Shown one piece after another: positions 44,293 through 56,500 of a DNA stretch of 64,000 nucleotides; within the stretch, counting starts at the first letter, position 1; the number at the start of each line of letters is the position of its first letter. The notes under the pieces were generated by a model that was given only the letters and a program-made list of their open reading frames with translations, made no database searches and was not told the origin of the DNA. The stretch lies in contig NC_064623.1 in assembly GCF_023898315.1 (NCBI RefSeq), forward strand, positions 13,777,140 to 13,841,139. The letters are read 5' to 3'. The translations under genes and the position numbers were made by a program. Source of the stretch: Schistocerca nitens. Taxonomy: Eukaryota > Arthropoda > Insecta > Orthoptera > Acrididae.

Positions 44293-44988
44293 AACTTCCG
44301 GTTATGGTGTTCTCTGATCCTAGTACAGACTGATCTCCCAGGGAACATCACAGAAACTGGAGACTAGAAGCCACATTTATCCTTCAATGAACATGCTCAA
44401 ATAAAACCATAAATACATATCAGATAGTGGAGTAATGCCCTTGGAGTGAAAAGGTGCAAAGTGCACTCAGCTAGAAATATTAGAAAATAGAAGAGACTGG
44501 TGTATCTCCATATTTATTAATGAACTATGTCAGTACCCACCATTTCCCAAATATATTTATTTATTCGTCCCCCTTCTCCACTGCCACCCCTCCTCCTCCT
44601 CTTCCGCACCCCCCTCCTCCCCCTCCTCCTCAGCCTCCTCCTCCTCTTCTTCCACACCCCCCTCCTTCTCCTCCTCCTCCTCCTCCTCTTCCGCACCCCC
44701 CCCCCTCCTCCTCCTCCTCCTCCTCCTCTTCTTCTTCCACACCCCTCCTCCTCCTCCTCACCCCCCCTCCTCCTCCACCTCCTCCTCCTCCTCTTATTCC
44801 GCACCCCCCCTCCTCCTCCTCCTCCTCCTCCTCCTCCTCCTCCTCCTCCTCCTCCGCACCCCCCCTCCTCCTCCTCCTCGTCTTTGGCCCCCCACCCCTC
44901 TACCCCGTCTTCTTTAGTCTCCAATTTCTATTATGTTCCCTGGGAGATCAGTCTGTACTACGATCAGAGAACACCATAACCGGAAGTT
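44293..44988. repeat. 74-bp inverted repeat around a pyrimidine tract
   Basis: Arms at 44293-44366 and 44915-44988 are complementary at about 70 of 74 positions (CTTCCGGTTATGGTGTTCTC … CAGACTGATCTCCCAGGGAA). The 548-bp spacer holds AT-rich sequence and the CTC tract. No TSD or transposase was seen. It could be a fold-back element or a local inverted duplication. Confidence 0.85.
44573..44912. repeat. CTC/CCT-rich polypyrimidine tract
   Basis: About 340 bases of almost pure pyrimidine on the plus strand, built from CTC units broken by CCCCCC and CTTCCGCACC motifs. Long proline, serine or glutamate frames through it are repeat by-products. Such mirror-like tracts can form triplex DNA. Confidence 0.93.
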
Positions 44989-47150
44989 AAAGACACTTAT
45001 CTTCTGCTAAACACTGCTTAAATGAAAACCAAAAAACGTAACAGATGTAAAACTCAGATGCATCAATAGTTAATGAAGAGATAGTTTGATCCCACAGTTA
45101 TTATTAAATGCACAAACTGAATTATTCGCCACTTTTAGACAATGTTTCAACCCCATATCATAGGAGAATAACCATGTTGGCTTCATACATGAGGAGACAA
45201 TGACCACAAATTCCTCTTGCTGTGCCTAGCTCAACTCGAATTTATATTTAGCCATAGTTATTGCAAATTCTACCCAAATGAATTTTGTAAATCCATGTGT
45301 AACACGGTCAAAATTGTCAAGAGAGAACTTTTACAGTTTAATTCATAAACAGATAGATCAAAAAGTTTGCACGTTTATCTTTGCCTGTAATCTTTTGGAC
45401 CAGATGTGTTAAAAAGACCTTATAACACTAATCCCAGGCAATATAGTCACCATGAAGTCTGCGAAACAGGGCTAAAAAAGTTTGTTTTTTTTTGAATTTA
45501 TACTACCATGCATGTTGAGTGCAAGGTATTCCATTGTATACTTTAGCGTATGTCCATAGTCTGAACATCTGTAACGACTGTCTTGATTGTATATGAGGAC
45601 ATGTGCTTTCAAGGTTACTATCTACTTAGGCACACAAATCCAGTAAAATTTCCATCTTTCGCTCTTACTTCTTTCCATTTATAGAACAAACTCTTTCAAT
45701 TTTCATTTGTTTAAATATTTGACCACATAAACCTTCGAATGTATAAATGTGCTAAAATTCTGTCACTCAGCTGTGTGCCGAAGAAGAGGAAAGGGGAAAC
45801 TTACGAAAGATCATATATCAGGAGTACATCAATGCAGAAATTGACAAATTCAATGCAAAATTGAATCCCCTTTGCAAATTCCTTATTTTTCATCAGAGTG
45901 CTACCAATCATGGTCCTAAAGGACGCTTTTTTAATGACCCATTAGTCAGCTTAACAAGCCCATTATGTAACACAATTTGGTGATACAATCGATCACAAAA
46001 CACTTTCCATGAACCCAGTAATTTGTCATAAGTAAGGTCAAATAATGAACTGGTGTTCAAAATCGTGAATTGCAAATAAAATCGTTCAAATGGCTCTGAG
46101 CACTATGAGACTTAACATCGGAGGTCATCAGTCCCCTAGACTTAGAACTACTTACAACTTACTAATCTAAGAACATCACACACATCCATGCCAGAGGCAG
46201 GATTCCAACCTGCAACCGTAGCAGCAGCAGCAGCAGCACGGTTCCGGACTGAAGCACCTAGAACCGCTCAGTGACAGCCGCCGGCTTATTACAAATAGCT
46301 ACACTAAGTGGAATGACACTACACCACATCCAGTAAAATTGTATTGAGCAAGAACTATGTCTACCACCAGCAGATATAACAACACATTCAAGGTTGCTGC
46401 AAGTAAATTTGTCATCAGAATTACCTGGACAACAACCAGATCATAAAAGCTCATATTCAGAAATGGAAAAGTTCAGTAGTGTCTTTCGGGACAGACTGCT
46501 GTGAACACAACGGCCGAAATATACGATTTTGATCAAATATGAGCATACCACAATAAATTACTTCTGCTATCAAATATGATATGTAACTTTGTAATGCCAT
46601 TAATTACGATATTAATTGTTTAACTGAGTTATTTAAATACATGACTGAGCAAATATGATGTGAAATAGACAGTGTTGTTTTGGATGCTTCACAACTAATC
46701 ATGTTACTCTTAAAATTCAGATGTAAATTAATTTGACACGGTTGAAGACAAGTTATAATGAAAATCTCACTTGTAACAGGCAACCATAGTTACACTACTC
46801 TGCTTGGAGCAGAGTGAACGTTATTTTGCTCAAATTAATCATATTTTTAGGATTATCATTTATTTCACTTATTAAGAACTTGCATTATAGAAAGAAGACC
46901 TTCAGGATAAATTATTCATTTAGAAATCTTAATGAAGGAAAATCAAACATTATATCTTCTAATCTCTTACGCATAATTTAGGTCAATGCTTCATGTGCCC
47001 CATTAGGGCTTCCATCTGAACTCCCATGCTCTTTTTAGTGGTTCCGGTTACCTGCGTTTCACTTTTATAGCTGAATTTCTGTTTTGACTTCATTTTCAGT
47101 ATCTTGGCACTGGGTCTCAAGAAAATATTAGCATTCATTCATCAAGCTTC
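44989..47150. other. AT-rich intergenic sequence containing one SINE
   Basis: Apart from the SINE at 46079-46287 I see no gene or element boundary in these 2.1 kb. Confidence 0.5.
46079..46287 (-). mobile_element. tRNA-type SINE, copy 2
   Basis: Same family as 13996-14198. Flanked by ATTGCAAATA (46069-46078) and ATTACAAATA (46288-46297), an imperfect 10-bp TSD. The B box region is altered (GGTTGGAATCC on the SINE strand) and a CAG repeat has grown inside the tRNA-like head, so it is old. Confidence 0.88.
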
Positions 47151-47152
47151 CC

Positions 47153-47233
47153 TTGATTAAGGCTACACCTTCACCACACATTTCATTCTTCCATTGATTA
47201 AGGCTACACCTTCACCACACATTTCATTCTTGA
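47153..47233. repeat. Tandem duplication of about 41 bp
   Basis: TTGATTAAGGCTACACCTTC…ACATTTCATTCTT occurs twice in a row. On the minus strand it duplicates the last residues and stop of the frame described next. Confidence 0.9.
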
Positions 47234-47560
47234 CTGACATGCTATGTCTTGCCACAGGCTTTGACATTACACTCGTGGTAGGAACTAAACTGGAATTCCT
47301 GGGTTGATCTGGCAAAAAAGGCACACCTCTTTCCATCACCAACAGATGATCAGTAGCTTGTATACCTGTAGGTAGCATGACCGATGGCCCCTTTGTAGGT
47401 GACAATATGACAGCACTGCTGTTCTGAGGCATGCGACATTCCCTAGCGACTGATGCCTTTGTTGACCCAGCAACTGCACGATCTGCTTTAGTTGACGCCA
47501 CCTCCGCCGCCTCAACAGCGGCCGCACAGCCCTCCACAACCGCCACCTCCGCCGCCCCAG
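47163..47560 (-). CDS. Possible exon, function unknown (uncertain)
   Basis: Downstream of the minisatellite, the minus strand carries an open frame of about 130 codons with ordinary composition. It runs from Ala/Val-rich text (about 47560) through STKADRAVAGSTKASV, SSAVILSPTKGPSVMLPTG and FLPDQPRNSSLVPTTSV to a stop at 47163. It matches no family I recognise. Upstream, the frame dissolves into the 16-bp repeat, whose frames are all open and therefore uninformative. It could be a host exon, part of a long non-coding RNA, or chance. No splice site is certain. Confidence 0.25.
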
Positions 47561-47595
47561 CAGCAGCAGCAGCCGCGGCCGCCACCTCCGCCACC

Positions 47596-48804
47596 TCCGC
47601 CGCCCTCCGCACCCGCCGCCCTCCGCACCCGCCGCCCTCCGCACCCGCCGCCCTCCGCACCCGCCGCCCTCCGCACCCGCCGCCCTCCGCACCCGCCGCC
47701 CTCCGCACCCGCCGCCCTCCGCACACGCCGCCCTCCGCACACGCCGCCCTCCGCACACGCCGCCCTCCGCACACGCCGCCCTCCGCACCCGCCGCCCTCC
47801 GCACCCGCCGCCCTCCGCACCCGCCGCCCTCCGCACCCGCCGCCCTCCGCACCCGCCGCCCTCCGCACCCGCCGCCCTCCGCACCCGCCGCCCTCCGCAC
47901 CCGCCGCCCTCCGCACCCGCCGCCCTCCGCACCCGCCGCCCTCCGCACCCGCCGCCCTCCGCACCCGCCGCCCTCCGCACCCGCCGCCCTCCGCACCCGC
48001 CGCCCTCCGCACCCGCCGCCCTCCGCACCCGCCGCCCTCCGCACCCGCCGCCCTCCGCACCCGCCGCCCTCCGCACCCGCCGCCCTCCGCACCCGCCGCC
48101 CTCCGCACCCGCCGCCCTCCGCACCCGCCGCCCTCCGCACCCGCCGCCCTCCGCACCCGCCGCCCTCCGCACCCGCCGCCCTCCGCACCCGCCGCCCTCC
48201 GCACCCGCCGCCCTCCGCACCCGCCGCCCTCCGCACCCGCCGCCCTCCGCACCCGCCGCCCTCCGCACCCGCCGCCCTCCGCACCCGCCGCCCTCCGCAC
48301 CCGCCGCCCTCCGCACCCGCCGCCCTCCGCACCCGCCGCCCTCCGCACCCGCCGCCCTCCGCACCCGCCGCCCTCCGCACCCGCCGCCCTCCGCACCCGC
48401 CGCCCTCCGCACCCGCCGCCCTCCGCACCCGCCGCCCTCCGCACCCGCCGCCCTCCGCACCCGCCGCCCTCCGCACCCGCCGCCCTCCGCACCCGCCGCC
48501 CTCCGCACCCGCCGCCCTCCGCACCCGCCGCCCTCCGCACCCGCCGCCCTCCGCACCCGCCGCCCTCCGCACCCGCCGCCCTCCGCACCCGCCGCCCTCC
48601 GCACCCGCCGCCCTCCGCACCCGCCGCCCTCCGCACCCGCCGCCCTCCGCACCCGCCGCCCTCCGCACCCGCCGCCCTCCGCACCCGCCGCCCTCCGCAC
48701 CCGCCGCCCTCCGCACCCGCCGCCCTCCGCACCCGCCGCCCTCCGCACCCGCCGCCCTCCGCACCCGCCGCCCTCCGCACCCGCCGCCCTCCGCACCCGC
48801 CGCC
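47596..48804. repeat. GC-rich 16-bp minisatellite, about 75 units
   Basis: The unit is CCGCCCTCCGCACCCG, repeated with almost no change over 1.2 kb; a block near 47722-47782 has the variant ending CACACG. Each unit has three CpGs. Because 16 leaves remainder 1 on division by 3, all three frames on a strand encode the same 16-residue period, which explains the 430-530-codon frames on both strands. The minus strand is G-rich (GGG and GG runs). Confidence 0.97.
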
Positions 48805-49371
48805 CTTTTGCGCCAAAGTGAGCACCTATGGGTTTACCTGCAGATATCTGCAAGAAGTACTTTGTGGTTAGTTGTTAAAACTGTCAATACCTCTTATTTC
48901 CTCAATTTATTCACTAGGAAGGGACTGATAATACTCATTATTGCGTTGACTAGCTCATTAGCTGTTCTGGACTGAGTGCTACTTACATTACCCCGAATGC
49001 ACCATGTCCTGGCCTTGGTGGACGCCTGGTTCACATAGCCTATCTTCCTTGTTTTCAGCACACTTGCAATAGCCTACATGCTGCTTCCATCGTACCACCA
49101 GTTGCCTACGTCCGTCATTCATACCCATTTGCATCAAATGAGATAATAACTAAAGCTGTCACAAAGCATCTTGAGGCAGTTCTAGGCCATGCGACCTATT
49201 GCAATCTTTGCTCATTAGTCTGATTCATTTTTGCGCCACATATTATAATGTTGGGTGTAAAATTCAGTTTATCTATCAATGTTTCTGTGACATATATTTA
49301 AAAACGGACAATGAAATACTTGTTACATGCTTTTACATTATGGGAACTAACATCCATATGATAAACGAATA
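48805..49371. other. Spacer without recognisable features
   Basis: Only short frames; no motif or repeat seen. Confidence 0.5.
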
Positions 49372-50580
49372 TTTTTTTTATTTATTTAGACGTCACGTTC
49401 TGTAGGAACAAATTGAACAGATCTCCAAGACCATAGAGCGTGTCAGTACATGAAATTACAACATAAAAGTAATAACAGATAAAAATAAAATGCTTATGAA
49501 CCCAAAAAAGTCAAGCCATAAGTTTAAGTAAACGCAGTCAACAACATAAGAATCAGCTTAAGTCTTCAAGGAACTCAACAGAATACAAGAAGTGACCCAT
49601 GAGCAAATCTCAACAAGAGTTGAGGAAGTCGCTCCAAATGAAGCTGCTTATTCTTGGGAATAAGCCGATATTGTTAACAAGAAACGACAGTGAGTGTGAG
49701 TGTGAGTGTTTCCACCACTTCCTGCCCGAACCACAAATATCCTTTGACAATGGGAAGAGCTACTCCAAGTCTTTGAAAAAGATGCTGAACATGGGCTTTC
49801 CAAGACAGTTTATTATCTATCTGAACACCTAGAAATGTGAACCGTTCAGTTTCACTAATCATATGTCCATTTGTGAAATTAAATCGTCGGATTTTGTTGA
49901 ATTGTGTGTCAAACTTTAAATACTGAGTCTTACTGTGACTTAGCATTAGTTTATTTTCTACAAGCCACGAACTTATGACATGAACTGCACTATTTGAAAC
50001 CGAGCCAATGTAGTACACAATATCCGTTGCTACCAAGCTAGTGCCACCAGAGAAAAGAAATGTTTTTGAGTTAGCCAGGATACTAGAGGGCATGTCATTT
50101 ATATAAATAAGGAACAGGAGTGGCCCCAGCACTGATCCCTGGGGCACCCCCTATTTGACCCCACATCATAGCCATTCTCAATTCTTTAAATAATAACCAT
50201 TTGCTGTCTGTTATTTAAGTAAGAAGTGGACCAATTGTGAGATACTGTATTCTATAATGGTACAACTTATGGAGCAATATTTTGTGATCAACACAATCAA
50301 ACTCCTTAGTTAAATCAAAAAATATGCCTAGTGTTCGAAACCTTTTGTTTAACCCTGTCCAGTACCTCATAGAAAAGAGAATATAGCATTTTCAGTTGTT
50401 AAATGACTTCTAAGGCCGAACCGTACATTAGATAGCAAATCGTGTGATGTAAAATTATCAATTATCCGTACATACAAAGTCTTTTCAATAACTTTAGCAA
50501 ACACTGATGGCATAGAGATAAGTCTAAAATTGTTTACATTATCCCTTTCTCCCTCTTTTGGAGGTGTAGGACAATAGGGC
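49372..50580 (-). mobile_element. 5'-truncated LINE of another clade (Jockey/CR1-like RT)
   Basis: On the minus strand from about 50560: PKEGERDNVNNFRLISMPSVFAKVIEKTL (RT domain 1 region), VRFGLRSHLTTENAIFSFL, then MPQGSVLGPLLFLIYINDMPSSI and FTFLGVQIDNKLSWKAHVQHL. A 3' UTR ends in AATAAATAAAAAAAA near 49372. The catalytic block reads FLFSGGTSLV where FADD is normal, so both Asp residues are lost, and several frameshifts occur. No RNase H is present, unlike the main LINE group. It is cut upstream by the GC/AC repeat at 50582. Confidence 0.82.
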
Positions 50581-50581
50581 G

Positions 50582-50595
50582 TGCGCGCGCGCGCA

Positions 50596-50662
<67 letters not shown>
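50582..50662. repeat. (GC)n(AC)n alternating purine-pyrimidine repeat
   Basis: Roughly 20 bases of GC alternation followed by about 60 of AC. This kind of sequence favours Z-DNA. It separates two unrelated minus-strand LINE fragments. Confidence 0.95.
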
Positions 50663-50663
<1 letters not shown>

Positions 50664-50664
50664 G

Positions 50665-52178
50665 CAAGATATGGAACCAATAGAGAGAGGGTGAACTTGG
50701 CCACAAGACACACCATCTGTGCATCCCAAGTTGCGGTAGGAGGCTTTTTACCTGAGAGATGCCAGGGGGAAGTATCCATGGGAGGGTGGGGGTGGAGGTG
50801 GGGGAGCCCCATCACTGGCAGGGGCCAACGATGGGGAACACTTCTTCGGCTGGTGAGGGGTAGTAACTCCCAGAGGGGAGGGTATGGGAAATGAAGTAGA
50901 GGGAGAGGGGATAAGGGGGTGAGGCTGGGGTAAGAAAGATGTAAAATAGGAAAGGATGTAACAGAGACTAAAGTCGAAGAAAGTGACACTGGGTGACGTC
51001 TGTTAGATATTTGGCGAGCCTCAGCATAATCCAGGGACTGCCACTCTTGGATTTTCTTCTCTCTTGTAAGCTAGGCAATCTGGTGAGCGAGTAGAGTGGC
51101 AGTCACGACAGTTGACACACGGGTGGAGGAACTCTAATGAAGTCACCACACAAAGGGTCCGCCATACAACGGGAAGACATGTGCCCAAAACACAAGCACT
51201 GAAAGCACCTCAGGGTTGGTGGGATGTACGACTTCACATCACATCTCCAGCCCATAACCTTGACCTTCTCTGGGAGGGTATCTCCCTCAAAAGCCAGGAA
51301 GAAGGCGCAGGTATTTGTGCAGTTGTCTGCATATGTCAAACAAAATGAATGCCACAGCGCTCCAGGTTAGCTCAGAGTTCCTCAAAAGTTTGCAGCATAA
51401 GGTCCCTGTAAAAAAAATCATTCCCTGGACAATATTTAGAGGCTGGTAGGGAGCAATAGACACTGATACATTGCCAACAAGATGACAAGCACAGAGAGCT
51501 GCCGATTGGGTGGCAGAAGAAGCTTTGATCAATAGGGAGCCTGACCACATCTTACTGACAGACTCCATTTCACCAAACTTGTACTCAGTGTTCTCCACAA
51601 AAAACAATGGCTTTGTGGTTATGAATGTGTCCCTGCCTATCCTAGTACAGACCAGGTAGTGGGGAAAGTGTTTCATCCCAAGACAGTGATCCTGGCCCCC
51701 CTCCTGGGGTGAAGCCAGGAAAGAGAAGTCTGCCAGGTCATATGAAGCAACATTCAAATATGCTTTACCATTTGAAGAGACAGCCATTTGAGAATGACCA
51801 GATTTTTTGCAGCTTGATACACTTCATGTGCCAAGCATCTGCCCTGATACCACCCACTATGATCAAGGGCTCTCCCCATGGTCGCCACCCAGACACAGCA
51901 AGGGCTGCCTGGCATGGCAGCCATTGCTGGTAATTCCTATGCTCCAGGAAGACAAACAACCACTCCTTGGCATACATGGAGAGGTATCAGTACTGTTATC
52001 TCTGTGTTGTCAGGGGACTCAGCCCAATGCGTACATAACAGCCCCACCACATGGACTGGCTACACGTGCTGGTGAAATAGTGGGGTGGAGAGGCACTACA
52101 GCAGGGAAGGAAGAGCAGAAGGAAGGAGGAGAGGGGAACCAATGCCATAGACGCTAGGGAGGGAGATCTTCCCAAAAT
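50665..52178 (-). mobile_element. LINE 5' UTR and ORF1 fragment (related to element 3)
   Basis: Minus-strand order: 5' UTR text (CTTGCTGTGTCTGGGTGGCG at about 51890) and ORF1 start region (about 51787-51700: FLASPQEGGQDHCLGMKHFPHY). Next LIKASSATQSAAL (about 51530), then AFFLAFEGDTLPEKVKV (about 51300) and one complete knuckle, CFQCLCFGHMSSRC (about 51205), and REKKIQEWQSLDYAEAR (about 51060). Pro-rich text then runs to the AC repeat. Stops and shifts are present. ORF2 is absent. The 5' UTR is cut at 52178 by the tail of another LINE. Confidence 0.78.
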
Positions 52179-52700
52179 GGTTGGTTTGTGGAATTGAAGG
52201 GACCAGACTAAGAGGGCCATCAGTCCCTTTTTCCACGAACTGTAAACACCCACAAAGAATTAAAAAAAAAACAGATGACAAGGGACGACACAAGAAAGAT
52301 ACAGAGTCTAGACAAAAGGAATTAAAATCACACAGTGCGACAGTGGTTGGCCGACTATGAAAACAAAAAAGATAGTCAACCACCAAGGAACACACTAAAA
52401 ATCACAATCTAAAACCCTAGGCCAAAGGCCAGACAAAAAAGACACAAATCCTTACATCGAACAATAAAAGTCCCCTGCACGAATAAAACTCAGGACGAGA
52501 TCTGCCATTGCAGTGTCATCTGAGAAAAGTGCTTGGAGCGTATCAGGCAGCGCAAACGTCTGCATGCGTGGAGTTACGAATGGACAGGCCAACAAGATGT
52601 GGGCCACTGTCAACACTGAACCACAGTGACAGAGAGGTGGGTACTCACGGCGCAAGAGATGACCATGCGTCAGACAGGTGTGGCCAACGTGGAGTCGGCA
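52179..52700 (-). mobile_element. LINE 3' fragment with C-terminal ORF2 and tail hairpin
   Basis: Minus-strand frame 52655-52452 encodes the ORF2 end (CHCGSVLTVAHILLACPFVTP, then ALFSDDTAMADLVLSFIRAGDF). The 3' UTR ends with a hairpin (GGGAC at 52199-52203 with GTCCC at 52223-52227 in plus coordinates; loop GATGGCCCTC..TAGTCTG on the element strand) and an AACCA-type tail. It belongs to the AACC-tailed subfamily and lies in the 5' UTR of the neighbouring LINE fragment. Confidence 0.78.
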
Positions 52701-52702
52701 GA

Positions 52703-52760
52703 GATGGTTGGTTGGGGTTTAAGGGAACAAACATCAAGGTCATCAGTCCCTTTTTTCAAA
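52703..52760 (-). mobile_element. Short LINE 3' tail
   Basis: Minus strand reads AGGGACTGATGACCTTGATG, TTTGTTCCCTTAAACCCC and AACCAACCATCT: a hairpin and tail of the AACC type inserted into or beside the ORF2 fragment at 52179-52700. How far it extends to the right is unclear. Confidence 0.65.
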
Positions 52761-53570
52761 TGTGGTCCATTCCGATAGTGTAACATCTCAGAAATATCAG
52801 AACAATAAAAGGGAAAAGGCTAAAAAATGTAAAAGGGCAGTCCTGTTGTCAATGGTAAAAACAAAATGAGGTAATTCAGCAAGAGAGCGAACCCAATGTG
52901 TAATTTTTCCTCTTATCTATGTAATTATGTAGTTCTCAATTCGTTCGATCAATCAATCATTCATGATAGGAAACACAGTCATAGCTCAGTCACTCAAAAT
53001 GATTCTGAAATTTTACTTGTTAGAATGAAAGCAGGCGATGATTCTCTTTCTCTGCAGGCTCGTGCTTTGCGGCAGTCTGCTAATCTGTACAAATAAAATG
53101 CCTCGTAATTTTGGGAGCGTTGTATAATCAGTCGGGAAACCTCAGATCAAGCGGATATTTGGCTTTGATGAAGTTTAACCTTCCGAAGAAATAATGGAGC
53201 TCTTGGATTGTTAATGGCAGGTTCGTATCCAGTCTTTCGGAAGTTCCCTTCTGATTAACAACTACGCAATATATCGATGAATATCATTAATTCTCAAAAG
53301 TCGAATACACACCTTTTGTGTGAAGGAGCCATATATATGTATTTCACTTTTAATCGTACAATTTCGTATCCATTATCTTCTGTTATAAATCTCAATAATC
53401 AGATTACAGTTCTTCAAACCAAGCTCAGGCTAATCGGCACGAAGACAATCCGAAGCTCCCTTTCCTTTTTTTCTAACAACCACCAGAGAGAGTACTCCAA
53501 AGAATACTTATGCGCTCATGGCATAGCTATTGTATGAACTACTTTTCGCATGGATTCTGCGAGTATGAAG
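52761..53570. other. AT-rich spacer
   Basis: No coding or repeat feature could be supported. Confidence 0.45.
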
Positions 53571-56500
53571 ATAGAAAATTAGTAAACGTAATTCAAGGAT
53601 AGAATTGTATCAGAATAATTCATCGAATATAAAGAGATATTACAAATGCAATGTTGAAGCACAAGAGGCAAGACCACCTGCGATGTAAAAGGTGCAACTG
53701 CTAGAATGTAGAAATATGTATGGGAAAAGGAGACTAACCAATCCTTTACAAAATGATAAAAACAGAGTAAAAGGGGAAGAAAAAAGGATCTGTCAGGGAG
53801 GGGAGTCGGGAATCTCCAAACACGGCTTACAGTGGGAGGTATCCCAAACTCACTGCCCTGCCCCAACACCAGATAGAGATTAAACACCTTAAAACTGAGA
53901 ATAAAAACCACTATCCCAGAGGAAACCGAGAACCAGGTCGACCATCCGGGAATCGCCAACCAACATCAAAGGTAAAGTGTGGGGGAGTCTGTAATTAGCA
54001 CACAGAGCCAAAAGAAGGCGGCATTAAACTAATATGTGGGCTACTGACTGGAAGGCTCCACAACCACAAAGTGGGGGTGGCTCATCACGCAAAAGAAAAC
54101 CATGGGTCAACCTGGTATGGCCAATGCGGAGACGACACAGTGTGGTAGAGTCGCTTTGGGAGAGGCGAAAGGAAGAACGCCACAGGCCCGGTGTCACCTT
54201 AATCGCACGAAGTTTATTAGACAGGGAAGTAGCCTCCCAAGAGTTGGCCCATCATTGTGCGATTTGATGTGAAGCCGTAAATCCACTGCAGGAGGGGTTA
54301 CAGAAAACGAGGAGCAAGTGACTGCTCCCCCAGCCAAACGATCAGTGAGCTCATTACTCGGGATACCTACATGGCCAGGGACCCAAATGAAGTCAATGGA
54401 ACAAGCAGCACGGTGAATATCAGCGAGATGGTCATGGATAGCAGAGACGAAGGGATGGCTCGAAAAACACCGGTCAATAGCCAGAAGGCCACTCATCGAG
54501 TCCGTACATAACAAAACGCGGTTGTATTGAGACTGTTTAATAAAGGTAAGGTCCAGGGAAATTGCCATCAATTCCGCAGTAAACACCCCACATGTAAGTG
54601 GCAGCAGATGATTTTCGGTTCCAACAGAGGACGTGAAGGCATATCCCACATGGGTCAGCATATTAAGAGCCATCAATGTAAAAAACAGCATCCCGAAACT
54701 CCCTTAAAATTCGGCGGAAAAAGGAACGGAACACCATTGGGGGGATAGAATCTTTCGGACCTCGGCGGAGATCCATCCAAAATCGAAACCGAGGAACTAA
54801 CCCAGGGGGGGGGGGGGGTGGAGGGGAGGGAGCGAGGAAGACAGGACAAAGAAGGAAGCTGAAAATAACGGCAAAGAGACGCAAGGCGGAGCCCAACCGG
54901 TAAACCCGCCCGAGGGCGGGAATCAGGTGGGCGACGTCCATGGTCTTGGAACAGGATAGAATAGGAAGGATGAGTGGGAGAGGAACGAACAGCGAGTGCA
55001 TAAGACACCAGAAGCTGGGACCGGCGAACTGAAAGGGGGGGGGGGGGAATTCCAGCTTCAACCAGGAGACTATCAACAGGGCTAGTAGGGAAAGCACCGG
55101 TGGCCAAACGGATACCACAATGGTGGACTGGATCCAGCATATGCAGTGTGAAAGGAGCAGCCGCACCATAAACTTTACAACCATAGTCCAAGCGAGACAC
55201 AACTAGAGCACGATAAAGATGGAGGAGGAGGGAGCGGTCCGCACCCTAAGAGGAGTGAGCAAGGAAGCGAAGGACATTCAGTTTATGGAAACATCCTACC
55301 TTGAGAAGTGTGATATGGGGCAGCCAAGTGAGCTTGTCGAAAAGACGACCCAGGAAACGAAACTGTGGGACCACAGGCAATCGTTGTGCAGCGAGATAGA
55401 GCTCTGGATCAGGGTGGACCGTAGTACGGCGACAGAAGTGGACGACGCGCGATTTTAAAGGAGAGAATTGAAACCCGTGTGAGAGGTTCCATGCAGAGGC
55501 ACGCCGTATAGCTCCCTGGAGCTGCCGTTCTGCAGATGCCATCGAGGAGGAACTAACCCAAATGCAGAAATCATCCACATACAGGGCAGGGGCGACCAAG
55601 GGACCGACAGAGGCCACAAGTCCATCGATAGCAATCAGGAAAAGGACACTCAAGACAGAACCCTGTGGGATGCCCGTCTCTGGTTCGTGGAGAACTAAAA
55701 ACAGTACCAACCCAAACCCTGAATGACCGATGGAACAGGAACTGGCGGATAAGAATCGGGATTGGGCCCCGAAGACCCCACTGATGAAGGGTAAGTAAGG
55801 AGTCATGGCGCCAGGCCATGATACAGTCCTTGCGTAGGTCAAAAACTACTGCAACCAAATGGCGGCGCTGGGAAAAAGCCTGCCGAACTGCGGATTCCAA
55901 GCAAAGTAAATGATCGATTGGAGACAGTCCCTCTCGAAAGCCACACTGGTAAGGGGACAATAGATCCTGAGATTCGAGGACCCAATTGAGCCGATGGGCT
56001 ACCATCTGTTCAAGTAACTTACAAACAACATTGGTCAAACTAATTGGCCGATAGCTGTCAACAGATAGGGGGTTCTTACCAGGCTTAAGGACAGCAACCA
56101 CAATGCTATCCCTCCACTAAGAGAAGTCACCCTGGAGCCAGATACAGTTAAACACCCGGAGAAGATGTTGCTGTTGTGGAGCACTGAGATGTTGAAGCAG
56201 TTGGTTATGAATGGAGTCTGGGCCAGGGGCCGTATCATGAGGAGAAAAAGAAAGTGCAGAAAGAAATTCCCATTCAGTAGAAGGTTCGTTGTAAGATTGA
56301 CTGACAAGTGGTAAAACATAAGGTGGAAGCATCAGCCCGCTGTTTCCAGTGAAGGAAAGCAGCCGCATAGGAGGCTGATGCTGATGCTGATGCCATTGGA
56401 AAATGGGCCACAAGATGTTCCGCAAGAATCAACGGGTCTGTACTAAGGCCATCTGGGAGGTGAAGGCCTGGGAGGGTGGACTGCTGATGGCAACCATGGA

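Noticed and set aside
44517-44990. Proline-, serine- and glutamate-rich frames
   Set aside because: Products of the CTC tract with no unique sequence of note.
47596-48804. CRISPR-like array
   Set aside because: Units are contiguous without spacers and the setting is eukaryotic; it is a minisatellite.
47163-48975. Five overlapping open frames of 430-530 codons on both strands
   Set aside because: They arise from a 16-bp repeat whose frames are all open; only the unique part at 47163-47560 was kept, as a weak candidate.
54673-55202. Two parallel minus-strand frames of 175-179 codons as a separate gene
   Set aside because: Both overlap the RT-RNase H linker of the decayed LINE; one contains the original frame in part (RLDYGCKVYGAA), the other is a shadow.
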